Below are positions 34,071 to 42,230 of a DNA stretch of 64,000 bases, in pieces. The notes under the pieces were generated by a model. The model was not told where the DNA came from and searched no databases. It saw only the letters and a list, made by a program, of their open reading frames with translations. The position numbers and the translations under genes were made by a program. Source of the stretch: Caulobacteraceae bacterium UBA3198 (GTDB lineage Bacteria; Pseudomonadota; Alphaproteobacteria; Caulobacterales; Caulobacteraceae); assembly GCA_002363865.1 (NCBI GenBank), contig DEWY01000015.1, positions 394,315-458,314 of the forward strand, read 5' to 3'. Numbering within the stretch: the first letter of the stretch is position 1; each line of letters opens with the position of its first letter.

Positions 34071-35480
34071 ATGGCCCTGCCAGACCGTGATCTCCAGGCC
34101 GCAATCGCCGCGACCCGGTTTGGCCTGGGCGCAAGACCCGGCGAAATCAAGGCTGTGCGGTCTGATCCGCAAGGCTTCCTGCTGGCCCAGACCGCGCCAA
34201 GGGGCGTTCCAAATCCGCTTCGCGCCCTACCCCGGGACCGTGTTGAGGCCCTGCAGGAATTTCGGCAGGCTCAGTCGGCCTTCCAACAGGCCAACCAGCA
34301 GCAGGACCGCAAGGCCCGCGATCTGCGCCCGGAACTCAACGCCCGGCGGGCCGCCCTGCGCGACCAGATCGCCAGCGACGTCCTGCAGCGGGCCGCTCTG
34401 GGCGCGACCACCGAGCAGGGGTTCGCCGAGCGCTGGGCCCTCTTCTGGGCCAACCATTTCAGCGTCGGGGCCGGAAACTTTGTGCGCACGGCCACCATCG
34501 GCCCCTATGAGACCGCCGCCATCCGCCCGCATGTGTTTGGCCGGTTCGCCGACCTGCTGGTCGCCGCCGAGACCCATCCGGCCATGCTGCTCTATCTGGA
34601 TCAGAACGCATCGGTGGGACCCGACAGTCCGCTGGCCCAGCGCACGGCCCGGCGGCCGGACGCCAAGCGCCAGCTTGGCCTCAACGAGAACCTGGCGCGG
34701 GAGATTCTCGAGTTGCACACGGTCGGGGTGGACGGGGGCTATACCCAGGCCGACGTCACCGAGTTCGCCCGGGCGCTCACAGGCCTGAGCTTCCGTGGCT
34801 TCAACGCCCCGGCCGAAAAGGCGGGAGAGACCTATTTTCGCGAGATCGCCCATCAGCCGGGGCCACGGTCGGTGATGGGCGTCGCCTATGAGGTGGAGGG
34901 CGAGGCCCAGGCCCTGGCCATCCTGAACGACCTGGCCGCGCGACCGCAGACCGCCCGGTTCATCTCCCGCAAGATCGCCCGTCACTTTGTGGCCGATGAT
35001 CCGCCAGCAGCCCTGGTGGCGCGCCTGGAGGCCGTTTGGCGCGACACCGACGGAGCTCTGGACCAGGTGGCCGCGGCCCTGATCGCCGCCCCTGAGGCCT
35101 GGGCGCCCGCGCCGGCCAAATTCAAGACGCCCTACGAGTTCATGATCTCAAGCTGGCGGGCGGTGAACGCTGCGCCCAGAAAGCCCGCCGATCTCGCCAT
35201 GCTGACCGCGATGGGCCACCGCCCCTTCTATGCTCCCTCTCCGGAGGGTTGGCCCGACGAGGCGGCCGCCTGGGCGACGCCGGATGGGATCATCAAGCGG
35301 CTGGTCTGGACGCAGGACTTCGCCCCGCAAGTCATCGGGACCGCCGATCCTTCAGAGGTCGCAGCCCAGGCCCTCGGCGCCCGCCTTTCGCCGGCCACAG
35401 CCAGGGCTGTGGCCCGGGCGGAGTCCCGCGGCGAAGGCCTGGCCCTTCTGCTCATGAGCCCGGAGTTTCAGCGCCGATGA
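34071..35480 (+). CDS. DUF1800 family protein
   Basis: 469 residues. DUF1800 features: AIAATRFGLGARPGEI at the N-terminus, ERWALFWANHFSV, NENLAREILELHTVGVDGGYTQADVTEFARALTGLSF, FISRKIARHFVADDPP, KTPYEFMISSWRAVNA and a C-terminal LALLLMSPEFQRR. The ATG has AAGGAGG 6 nt upstream. The stop overlaps the DUF1501 ATG (ATGA). The two families occur as a pair in many bacteria; no enzymatic activity is established and no signal peptide is visible. Confidence 0.92.
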   Translation: MALPDRDLQAAIAATRFGLGARPGEIKAVRSDPQGFLLAQTAPRGVPNPLRALPRDRVEALQEFRQAQSAFQQANQQQDRKARDLRPELNARRAALRDQIASDVLQRAALGATTEQGFAERWALFWANHFSVGAGNFVRTATIGPYETAAIRPHVFGRFADLLVAAETHPAMLLYLDQNASVGPDSPLAQRTARRPDAKRQLGLNENLAREILELHTVGVDGGYTQADVTEFARALTGLSFRGFNAPAEKAGETYFREIAHQPGPRSVMGVAYEVEGEAQALAILNDLAARPQTARFISRKIARHFVADDPPAALVARLEAVWRDTDGALDQVAAALIAAPEAWAPAPAKFKTPYEFMISSWRAVNAAPRKPADLAMLTAMGHRPFYAPSPEGWPDEAAAWATPDGIIKRLVWTQDFAPQVIGTADPSEVAAQALGARLSPATARAVARAESRGEGLALLLMSPEFQRR

Positions 35481-36712
35481 CCTCCTTCAGCCCTGTCCTT
35501 GCTCCGCCATCCCTGTCCCGACGCCGCCTGCTGGCCGCTGGCGCTGGCCTTGGCCTGCAGATGTGGGGCTCCCGCGTCCTGGCGGCCTCGAGCCGCCGGA
35601 AGTTCGTGCTGGTCATCCTGCGCGGCGCAGCTGACGGCCTGTCCATCACGCCGCCGGTGGCCGATGGCGACTATGTGGCCCTCCGGCGTGAGCTGGCGAT
35701 CACCGAGGCGGCCCTGCCCCTGGACGGCGACTTCGGTCTGCATCCGGAGCTGAAAACCGTTCACCGCCTGATGGGCGCGGGCCAGGGGCGGTTCGCTCCG
35801 GCTGTAGCCATGCCGGCGGCCGGCCGGTCGCACTTCGAGGCCCAGGACCGGCTGGAGGCGGCCGCTGGGAACGATGTGAGCTCCGGCTGGCTGAACCGCG
35901 CCATGGCCGCCCTGGGCGGCGGCTCGACGCCCGAGGGGTTGTCTGTGGGGCCGGTGGCCCCATTGGTGATGCGCGGCGATCTGGCTACCTCCTCCTGGTC
36001 GCCGGGACGGACGGTGGAGACGGCGGCGAGGCTGCCCATGCTGGTCCAGGACCTCTATGCCGACGACCCATTGCTCGGCCCCGCCCTGGCCCGGGGGCTG
36101 AAGACCGAGGTCCTGGCCCAGGCCAATCTCGCCAGGTTGGCGGCTGACCTGCCCGACGCATCCGGGACGATGAACAGCGCGAAACTGAGCCGGACCCTGC
36201 TCGGCGACAACCGCGACGCCGGCCGCCTGGGCGGGGCGGTGGCGGGCTTCATGCGCGAAGACGAAGGCGCAGACGTCGTCGCCGTCTCCCTGGACGGCTT
36301 CGACACCCATGCCAATCAGGCCGGCGCCCTGTCGCGCAGACTGGCCTATCTGGACGCCTTGCTGGCTGGCCTGCAGGGGGGTTTGGGCGGCGGATGGCGT
36401 GAAACGGTCGTGCTGGTGGTGACCGAGTTCGGGCGCACGGCGCGGGTCAACGGGACCTCGGGCACCGATCACGGGACGGCCTCGACCGCCCTGCTGCTGG
36501 GCGGCGGTCTGAAAGCCGGCGGGCTCATCGGCGACTGGCCGACCCTGCAGGAGTCCCGCCTGTTCGAGAACCGCGACCTGGCCTCGACCACCGACCTGCG
36601 CAGCCTGTTCAAGGGCGTGCTGGCCGACCACCTGGGCCTGGAGCGACGGACCCTCGATACGACCGTCTTCCCAGACAGCGCCCAGGCGCGGCCGATCTTC
36701 GGCCTCGTCTAG
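35477..36712 (+). CDS. DUF1501 family protein, Tat signal
   Basis: 411-residue partner of the preceding gene. It has a twin-arginine signal (SRRRLLAAGAGLGL, about 14-27), then KFVLVILRGAADGLSI, LHPELKTVH, RSHFEAQDRLE, VSLDGFDTHANQAGALSRRLAYLDALLAGL, VVLVVTEFGRTARVNGTSGTDHGTASTALLLGGGLKAGG. This is the alkaline-phosphatase-superfamily-like DUF1501 fold (sulfatase relatives), with possible metal ligands D-T-H and D-H. It is predicted to be exported folded through Tat. Its TAG stop shares bases with the convergent RluC-type gene stop. Confidence 0.92.
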   Translation: MTSFSPVLAPPSLSRRRLLAAGAGLGLQMWGSRVLAASSRRKFVLVILRGAADGLSITPPVADGDYVALRRELAITEAALPLDGDFGLHPELKTVHRLMGAGQGRFAPAVAMPAAGRSHFEAQDRLEAAAGNDVSSGWLNRAMAALGGGSTPEGLSVGPVAPLVMRGDLATSSWSPGRTVETAARLPMLVQDLYADDPLLGPALARGLKTEVLAQANLARLAADLPDASGTMNSAKLSRTLLGDNRDAGRLGGAVAGFMREDEGADVVAVSLDGFDTHANQAGALSRRLAYLDALLAGLQGGLGGGWRETVVLVVTEFGRTARVNGTSGTDHGTASTALLLGGGLKAGGLIGDWPTLQESRLFENRDLASTTDLRSLFKGVLADHLGLERRTLDTTVFPDSAQARPIFGLV

Positions 36713-37698
36713 CGCCGCTTGCGGCCGAAGGGCTCGGGATCGGCCTCGTGCTCGTCGAAGCCGAAGCGGGCGAAGCCGGCCTTCATCTCCGGACTCAGGG
36801 GCGCCTCAAGGATCAGCATGCCGCTGGAGGGGTGCGGCAGGGTCAGACGCCGGGCGTGCAGCTGCAGCTTGAGCTGACCGGACAGCTGGGCTGAGGCCTC
36901 ATCGCCATACTTGGGATCCCCCAGGATCGGGTGGCCCATGGCCTTCATATGGGCCCGCAGCTGGTGGGTGCGGCCGGTGTGGGGGCGCAGGGCCATCCAG
37001 GCGGCCCGGGGACCCGCCCGGCTGATGGTGACGAACTCGGTCTCGGCGGGATCAGCCTCCTTGTCGCCCTTCTCGGCCGGCACGATCATCTCCCGGTCGC
37101 CGACGCCGCGCTTGATCAGGGGCAGGTCCAGCACCCCTTCGGTGGGACGGGGATTGCCCATGACCAGAGCCCAGTAGGTCTTCTGCGCCTTACGCCGCGC
37201 AAACGCGCCGGCGAGCTTGGCCGCCGCCGACGGCGTCTTGCCCAGCACGAGGACGCCGGAGGTGTCCCGGTCGAGCCGGTGGACGAGCCGCGGCCGCGAC
37301 AGCCCCTCGCCCCAGGCGCCCAGCAGGCGGTCCACATGGCTGTTGGTCTTGGTGCCCCCCTGCACGGCCAGGCCCGAAGGCTTATTGAGGACCAGCACCT
37401 CCTCGTCCTCATAGATGACGAGGCCCTTTACGAAGGCGACGTCCCGGGGATGCAGCTCCACGGCCTTGCGGCTGTCGCCCTTGGCCGGCGCGTCCGGCAG
37501 GGGCGGCACGCGCACGGTCTCGCCGCCCTCCAGCCGCGTGTCAGGCTTGGCGCGAGCGCCGTCGATCCGCACCTGGCCCGAACGGATCAGCTTGTGCAGC
37601 TGGCCCTGGGTCAGGTGGGGCCAGCGGCGGCGGAACCAACGGTCCAGACGCACCCCGCCTTCGGCGGGATCGACGACTATGTTGCGGACCTCACGCAT
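36709..37698 (-). CDS. RluC/RluD-type 23S rRNA pseudouridine synthase
   Basis: 329 residues: an S4 RNA-binding domain (about 14-65: GGVRLDRWFRRRWPHLTQGQLHKLIRSGQVRIDG) and an RluA-family catalytic domain with RLVHRLDRDTSGVLVLGKT (catalytic Asp in HRLDRDTSG), KTYWALVMGNPRPTEG and LRPHTGRTHQLRAHMKAMGHPILGDPKYG. It is expected to convert uridines of 23S rRNA to pseudouridine. ATG 37698 lies in a TGATG overlap with crcB, so the two are coupled. The upstream in-frame extension is crcB antisense frame and was rejected. Confidence 0.93.
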   Translation of the reverse strand: MREVRNIVVDPAEGGVRLDRWFRRRWPHLTQGQLHKLIRSGQVRIDGARAKPDTRLEGGETVRVPPLPDAPAKGDSRKAVELHPRDVAFVKGLVIYEDEEVLVLNKPSGLAVQGGTKTNSHVDRLLGAWGEGLSRPRLVHRLDRDTSGVLVLGKTPSAAAKLAGAFARRKAQKTYWALVMGNPRPTEGVLDLPLIKRGVGDREMIVPAEKGDKEADPAETEFVTISRAGPRAAWMALRPHTGRTHQLRAHMKAMGHPILGDPKYGDEASAQLSGQLKLQLHARRLTLPHPSSGMLILEAPLSPEMKAGFARFGFDEHEADPEPFGRKRR

Positions 37699-38078
37699 CA
37701 GGCGAACCTGCGCATGAGCATCAGGCCGGCGAACAGGGCGGCGACGGAGGCGAGCACCGAAACCAGGACATAGCCCAGGGCCTCGCCATAGGCGCGCCGC
37801 TCGATCATCAGGACAGTCTCCAGGGAAAAGGCGGAAAAGGTGGTGAAGCCCCCGAGCAGGCCAACGCCGAGCAACAGGCGGATCCGCTCTTGCTCCCCGC
37901 CTCCGCGCAAGGCCAACCAGCCCACGAGCAGGCCCATCAGCAGGCCGCCGGACACGTTGGCGATGAAGGTGCCCGCCGGCCATGACATGCCGAAACGGTG
38001 AAGGCTGGCCACGCCCAGCAGGTATCGCGCAGCTGCGCCGACCCCACCGCCGACGGCGACCAGAAAGAGCTTTTCCAT
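37698..38078 (-). CDS. crcB: Fluoride channel CrcB/Fluc
   Basis: 126-residue inner-membrane fluoride exporter with four helices. Motifs: GGGVGAAARYLLG, GTFIANVSGGLLMGLLVG (pore Asn), GLLGGFTTFSAFSLETVLM (Phe box and central Na+ site loop). Members function as antiparallel dimers. The stop overlaps the start of the RluC-type gene. No fluoride riboswitch was recognised in the 55 bp upstream. Confidence 0.96.
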   Translation of the reverse strand: MEKLFLVAVGGGVGAAARYLLGVASLHRFGMSWPAGTFIANVSGGLLMGLLVGWLALRGGGEQERIRLLLGVGLLGGFTTFSAFSLETVLMIERRAYGEALGYVLVSVLASVAALFAGLMLMRRFA

Positions 38079-38133
38079 GGCCCCTTATGCCGGGGGAGGC
38101 TTAGGCTCGCCAAGCGCCGAATGCGGCGGCGAC

Positions 38134-38619
38134 TCAGACGCGGGGTCGCAGGGACTCCCGGACGCCGCGGGCCAGATAGGCGTTGGGATCGGCCGGTCGC
38201 TCGCCATGGCCCATGACCACCTCGAGGCTATGGGCGACCGCAGGACCGCCGCCCAGCGAAAAGCTGGTGCCGACGCCGACGCCAATGGCGCTGCGCCCAC
38301 CATACGAGCCGCCGCCGGTGCCCAGGGACAGACGCGGCCCGGAGTCCCGCCGGCCGGAGGTGGCCCGGTCGGTGATGGCGAACCAGTCATAGCCCTCGGC
38401 CAGGGTCAGCTCGGCCGCCCGCAGCAGGGCGTAGTCAGCCACCTGTTGCGGCGGCGCGCCGGGGCCGCCCTGGAAGGTCACGCGATAGCGGCCTGGCTCG
38501 ATGCGGTACTCCGAGAAGCCCGCCCCACGGGGACCATAGGCCGGCCCATAGGCGGTGTCGGCCATGGCGCAGGCGCCGAGCGCGGCGCAAAGGGAAAGGC
38601 AGGCGAGAAGGCGCTTCAT
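38134..38619 (-). CDS. CC0125/CC1285-type lipoprotein
   Basis: 161-residue predicted lipoprotein with lipobox L-G-A-C (about residue 17). The mature part has GFSEYRIEPGRYRVTFQGGPGAPPQQVADYALLRAAELTLAEGYDWFAITDR, then a Gly/Ser-rich beta stretch (GTGGGSYGGRSAIGVGVGTSFSLGGG) and a C-terminal hairpin. The pattern is that of the CC0125/CC1285 lipoprotein family described from Caulobacter; function is unknown. ATG 38619 was chosen because the signal peptide begins there. It lies 55 bp upstream of crcB on the same strand. Confidence 0.85.
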   Translation of the reverse strand: MKRLLACLSLCAALGACAMADTAYGPAYGPRGAGFSEYRIEPGRYRVTFQGGPGAPPQQVADYALLRAAELTLAEGYDWFAITDRATSGRRDSGPRLSLGTGGGSYGGRSAIGVGVGTSFSLGGGPAVAHSLEVVMGHGERPADPNAYLARGVRESLRPRV

Positions 38620-38662
38620 AGGGCCACAACGTATCGCAGGCGACCGGTGTTCCCTCGCCACT

Positions 38663-39406
38663 TCAAGGCGTTGGCGTCTTGAGGTCCAGGGCTGCGCAGA
38701 ATGCAGTCATATCCGCCGGCGGCGGGGCGGTGATGCGCAGGCGCTCGCCGCCGGCCAGGGGCACGTCCAGGGCCGCGGCGTGGAGCATCAATCGAGAACA
38801 GGCCTGTCCCCCCAGGCTCAGCGCCCCGCCATAGCGGACATCGCCGGCGATGGGCCGACTGATGGAGGCCATATGAACCCGCAGCTGATGCATCCGGCCG
38901 GTCTTTGGCGACAGCTCCACCAGGGCGGCGGTGGCGGTGGCGCTGAGGGTTCGGTAGCGGCTCTGGGCGGTCTCGGCGCCTTCGGCCTCGGCGGCGCAGA
39001 TGCGCATATAGGCCTCGCGGCCGATCTCTTCCCGGCGCATGGGCTTGTCGATCAGGCCTTCGCGGGGTTCCGGCGCGCCGGGGGCCACCACGGCCAGATA
39101 GGTCTTGCCGAACCGCCTGGCCATCATCGCCTTGCCCAGCGCCGAGGCCGCCGGCTTGGTCTTGGCCGTCAGGATGACGCCCGAAGTGTCCCGGTCCAGG
39201 CGGTGGATCAGGCGGGGCCGCGCCTTGCCCGGCTTGGCGAAGGCGAACAGCAGCTCGTCCAGCGTATGGACCTGGCCGCGCCCGCCCTGGCTCGACAGGC
39301 CCGAGGGTTTGTTGAGGGCCAGCAGGTCAGCGTCCTCATAAATCACTAGTCCGCGCACGAAGGCGATTTCGTCGGCCGAGAGCTGGATGTCGCGTTGGGG
39401 CTTCAC
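38663..39406 (-). CDS. RluA family pseudouridine synthase without S4 domain
   Basis: 247 residues, catalytic domain only: GLVIYEDADLLALNKPSGLSSQGG, RPRLIHRLDRDTSGVILTAKT (catalytic Asp), KTYLAVVAPGAPEPREG, LSPKTGRMHQLRVHMASISRPIAGDVRYGG. The start is GTG with GGAGG nearby. It is the second RluA-family gene within 2 kb. The first carries an S4 domain, so the two probably modify different uridines. The substrate is not assigned. Confidence 0.9.
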   Translation of the reverse strand: MKPQRDIQLSADEIAFVRGLVIYEDADLLALNKPSGLSSQGGRGQVHTLDELLFAFAKPGKARPRLIHRLDRDTSGVILTAKTKPAASALGKAMMARRFGKTYLAVVAPGAPEPREGLIDKPMRREEIGREAYMRICAAEAEGAETAQSRYRTLSATATAALVELSPKTGRMHQLRVHMASISRPIAGDVRYGGALSLGGQACSRLMLHAAALDVPLAGGERLRITAPPPADMTAFCAALDLKTPTP

Positions 39407-39415
39407 CCGCCTCCC

Positions 39416-39853
39416 TTAGCGCAGAACCCCCCGGCGGGTCATCGCCCATGCATAGGCCAGCAGAGCCACCCCGATCCCGCCGATCACGAAGGTGATCGCG
39501 CCGCCCATCAGAGCCCAGCCCCCCGGCGTGAACAGGGCGTAGCCGTTGCTGCCGATGATCCCCAACAGGGAGAGAATGAAGGCGTGAACGGCGAACCGGC
39601 TGCGCAGCAGCAGCAGCACCGAACCCGCCACCGCACCCCAGACCCCGAGCGCCCATACGGCATGCATCCAGGCGGGATAGGCCGCCATGTAGGCGATCTG
39701 AGCGTCGCTCATGCCCACCTGCTCGTAAAATGCTGCGCCCTGCAGATGGCTCATCAGGTAGTCGTAGCCGCCATACCCGTTCCACAGCAGCGCTACTGCG
39801 CCGACGACCCACAGATGCCAAGGGGTCGTCCTGGCGTTGACGGTATCAGACAT
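39416..39853 (-). CDS. Small four-helix membrane protein, function unknown
   Basis: 145 residues with four predicted helices (about 15-33, 62-82, 90-108, 116-138), a PWHLWVVGAVALLWNGYGGYDYLMSH start and a MSDAQIAYMAAYPAWMHAVWALGVWGAVAGSVLLLLR core. The N-D-Y and Y-P-A-W-M motifs recur in small proteins often labelled sugar-transporter-like in alphaproteobacteria; I cannot assign a function. It lies 9 nt upstream of the pseudouridine synthase gene, probably in one operon. Confidence 0.75.
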   Translation of the reverse strand: MSDTVNARTTPWHLWVVGAVALLWNGYGGYDYLMSHLQGAAFYEQVGMSDAQIAYMAAYPAWMHAVWALGVWGAVAGSVLLLLRSRFAVHAFILSLLGIIGSNGYALFTPGGWALMGGAITFVIGGIGVALLAYAWAMTRRGVLR

Positions 39854-39917
39854 ATCAACCTCCCCGATCTCGACGCGACCCTAGATCGCGCCGTTTGGGA
39901 GAACAATGGTCTTTGAT

Positions 39918-41219
39918 CTAGGCCTTGCCGTTGCGGATCGCCGCCCAGCGCTCCAGTCGCGCCTTGATGGGCGCCTCGGCGCCCTCGCCCTTGGGACGGT
40001 AGAAGGTCGGCCGCTCCATCTCGTCGGGGAAGTAGTTCTGGCCGGAGAAGCCTTCCTCGGTGTCGTGGTCGTAGGCGTAGCCCTTGCCATAGCCCAGGTC
40101 GCGCATCAGCCGGGTGGGCGCGTTGCGGATGTGGGCCGGCGGCATCAGGGAGCCGGTCGCCTTGGCCGCCTTTTGGGCTGCCTTGAAGGCCACATAGACG
40201 GCGTTGGACTTGGGCGCGGTGGCCAGGTGGACCACCAGCTGGGCCAGCGCAATCTCGCCCTCGGGGCTGCCCAGGAAGTCGTAGGTGTCCTTGGCCGCAT
40301 TGGCGAGGACGAGCGCCATGGGATCGGCCGCGCCGATGTCCTCAGCCGCCGTGCGGATCAGGCGCCTGGCCAGATAGAGCGGGTCCTCCCCGCCCCCCAG
40401 CATGCGGGCCAGCCAGTAGAGGGCGGCGTCCGGGTCTGAGCCGCGGATCGACTTATGGAGGGCGGAGATGAGGTTGTAGTGCTCCTCCCGGTCCTTGTCA
40501 TAGGCCGGGCTGCGCTTCTGCAGGATGGCGCCGAGCTCCTTGGTGGACAGAGCCTTGGCCGTGCCGATGTTGAACAGGGTCTCGGCCAGGGTCAGCAGAT
40601 AGCGGCCGTCCCCGTCGGCCAGGGCGACCAGGGCCTGGCGGGCCTCAGGCTCCAGCGGCAGCGCGCGGCCCTCGAAGGCTTCGGCCTTGGCCAGCAGCGT
40701 GGTGAGCGCCTCGTCGTCCAGGCGCTTGAGCACGAAGACCTGGCAGCGCGACAGCAGCGCCCCGTTCAGCTCGAAGGACGGGTTCTCGGTGGTAGCGCCC
40801 ACCAGGGTGACGATCCCCTCCTCCACAAAGGGCAGGAAGCCGTCCTGCTGGGCCCGGTTGAAACGGTGGATCTCGTCGACGAACAACAGGGTCGACTGGC
40901 CGGCCAGCCGCCGCGCTCGGGCCTGTTCGAAGGCCTTTTTCAGGTCGGCCACCCCGGTGAAGACCGCCGAAAGCTGCTGGAACTCATAGCCCGCCGCCTT
41001 GGCCAGCAGCCGGGCGATTGTGGTCTTGCCGGTCCCCGGCGGCCCCCACAGGATCATGGAGGCCAGGCGATGGGCCTGAGCCATGCGGCCGATGGGGCCA
41101 TCCTCCCCCAGCAGATGGTCCTGCCCCACCACCTCGCCCAGGGTCTGCGGGCGCAGGCGGTCAGCCAACGGCGAGGGCGCATGCGGGGTCAGCCCAGCGG
41201 CTTCGAAGAGATCGGCCAT
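39918..41219 (-). CDS. rarA: Replication-associated recombination protein RarA (MgsA)
   Basis: 433-residue AAA+ ATPase related to clamp-loader subunits that acts at stalled replication forks. Blocks: PLADRLRPQTLGEVVGQDHLLGEDGPI, Walker A ILWGPPGTGKTTIARLLA, Walker B LLFVDEIHRFNRAQQDGFLPFVEEG, sensor GATTENPSFELNGALLSRC, DREEHYNLISALHKSIRGSDPDAALYWLARML and the C-terminal YPDEMERPTFYRP-like end. ATG 41219 (MADLFEAAG) was chosen over GTG 41261 because the family starts with short M-x-L-F. The gene is monocistronic. Confidence 0.96.
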   Translation of the reverse strand: MADLFEAAGLTPHAPSPLADRLRPQTLGEVVGQDHLLGEDGPIGRMAQAHRLASMILWGPPGTGKTTIARLLAKAAGYEFQQLSAVFTGVADLKKAFEQARARRLAGQSTLLFVDEIHRFNRAQQDGFLPFVEEGIVTLVGATTENPSFELNGALLSRCQVFVLKRLDDEALTTLLAKAEAFEGRALPLEPEARQALVALADGDGRYLLTLAETLFNIGTAKALSTKELGAILQKRSPAYDKDREEHYNLISALHKSIRGSDPDAALYWLARMLGGGEDPLYLARRLIRTAAEDIGAADPMALVLANAAKDTYDFLGSPEGEIALAQLVVHLATAPKSNAVYVAFKAAQKAAKATGSLMPPAHIRNAPTRLMRDLGYGKGYAYDHDTEEGFSGQNYFPDEMERPTFYRPKGEGAEAPIKARLERWAAIRNGKA

Positions 41220-41423
41220 CGGCGACTCATAGCAAATGCCGGGCGCGCTCGCCGCAACCACTTGGGGGGCGCGTCAGCCCGATGGGCCGAGCCGAAGTCC
41301 GCTTTCGGGCCGGGCACCTCATCAAGCGAGCCTGCGTCTGACGGCTGTACCGCGCTGGGTTTCTGACACCACCTTCGACAATGCGAACTGGACTGCAGCG
41401 CTTAACTAAGGTCGTCTCCGCTG

Positions 41424-42152
41424 ATGGGCGGCGAGATCATATTCCTAGTCCCGGCGGTGTTCGGTTTCGCTGCTGTCGCAACGGTCGGCGGTACGCTCGT
41501 GCTCTGGCTGGTCTGGCTCGGAGCCCACCGATGGAGTCCTCTCTCACGGCGCACGGGTTCGTCGCGCTTTCCGGTCGGCGTGGCTGCTTCGGTACTGCTT
41601 GTGATCTCATTGCCTGTCGGCTGCATGCGAGCCTGCCAGCCCGTCCCCCAGCCCGAAAGCGCCAGGACAGTGGCTGCCTTCGAGGTGCCGCTGACCACGG
41701 CGGTCGACCGGGCCGACTTCCTGACTATCCTCGCCGCTGATGCGGCGGCTGAGGGTCTCGACGTCAAGGTTGAGACGGCGGAGGAAATGGAGCGCAATGC
41801 GGAGATTTCGCCCATCCGCCGCAGCTCGATCCATGCCATCGTCTATCGCGCCGGTGATATCCACCAAATCGAGGCTCGAGTCTCAGATCAGTTTCACCTC
41901 GGCCATGTGTGGATATCCTTCAGCCAAGGGGAAGACGTGGCATTGGCGCGGCGCTTCCGCGACCGGCTGATGTCACGGACCATTGAGCGCTGGCCGGAGA
42001 CACTGAGCGTGCCGGTCGCCCAGACAGGCGCACTCCCGCTTAAAGAGGACTTGGTCCGGGGCGACCACGGCTATGACATCGACCCTACCAAATTGGCGGG
42101 ATACGTTTGCGGGACCGCTCCCGGTAACGCGCCCCAGTCAGCCTGCGACTAG
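41424..42152 (+). CDS. Unrecognised membrane-anchored protein
   Basis: 242 residues. Two N-terminal membrane helices (about 5-33 and 50-66) are followed by an extracytoplasmic or cytoplasmic domain of about 170 residues, which I do not recognise: PLTTAVDRADFLTILAADAAAEGLDVKVET, IYRAGDIHQIEARVSDQFHLGHVWISFSQGED. The Cys-rich motif GCMRACQ sits at the end of helix 2 and could be a membrane-proximal disulfide. AAGG lies 12 nt before the ATG, a weak site. The stretch appears less GC-rich than its neighbours. It is flanked by rarA and degP, which point away and toward it. Confidence 0.6.
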   Translation: MGGEIIFLVPAVFGFAAVATVGGTLVLWLVWLGAHRWSPLSRRTGSSRFPVGVAASVLLVISLPVGCMRACQPVPQPESARTVAAFEVPLTTAVDRADFLTILAADAAAEGLDVKVETAEEMERNAEISPIRRSSIHAIVYRAGDIHQIEARVSDQFHLGHVWISFSQGEDVALARRFRDRLMSRTIERWPETLSVPVAQTGALPLKEDLVRGDHGYDIDPTKLAGYVCGTAPGNAPQSACD

Positions 42153-42230
42153 GCGAACTGCCGTTCCGCCCATCGCAGGCCTTGAGACCGTCGGCTTACG
42201 GGAAGCCCCGGGGAGCGACAGCCGCCTCCC

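Noticed and set aside
38079..38133. Fluoride riboswitch before crcB
   Set aside because: The gap is 55 bp and I could not fit the conserved riboswitch core.
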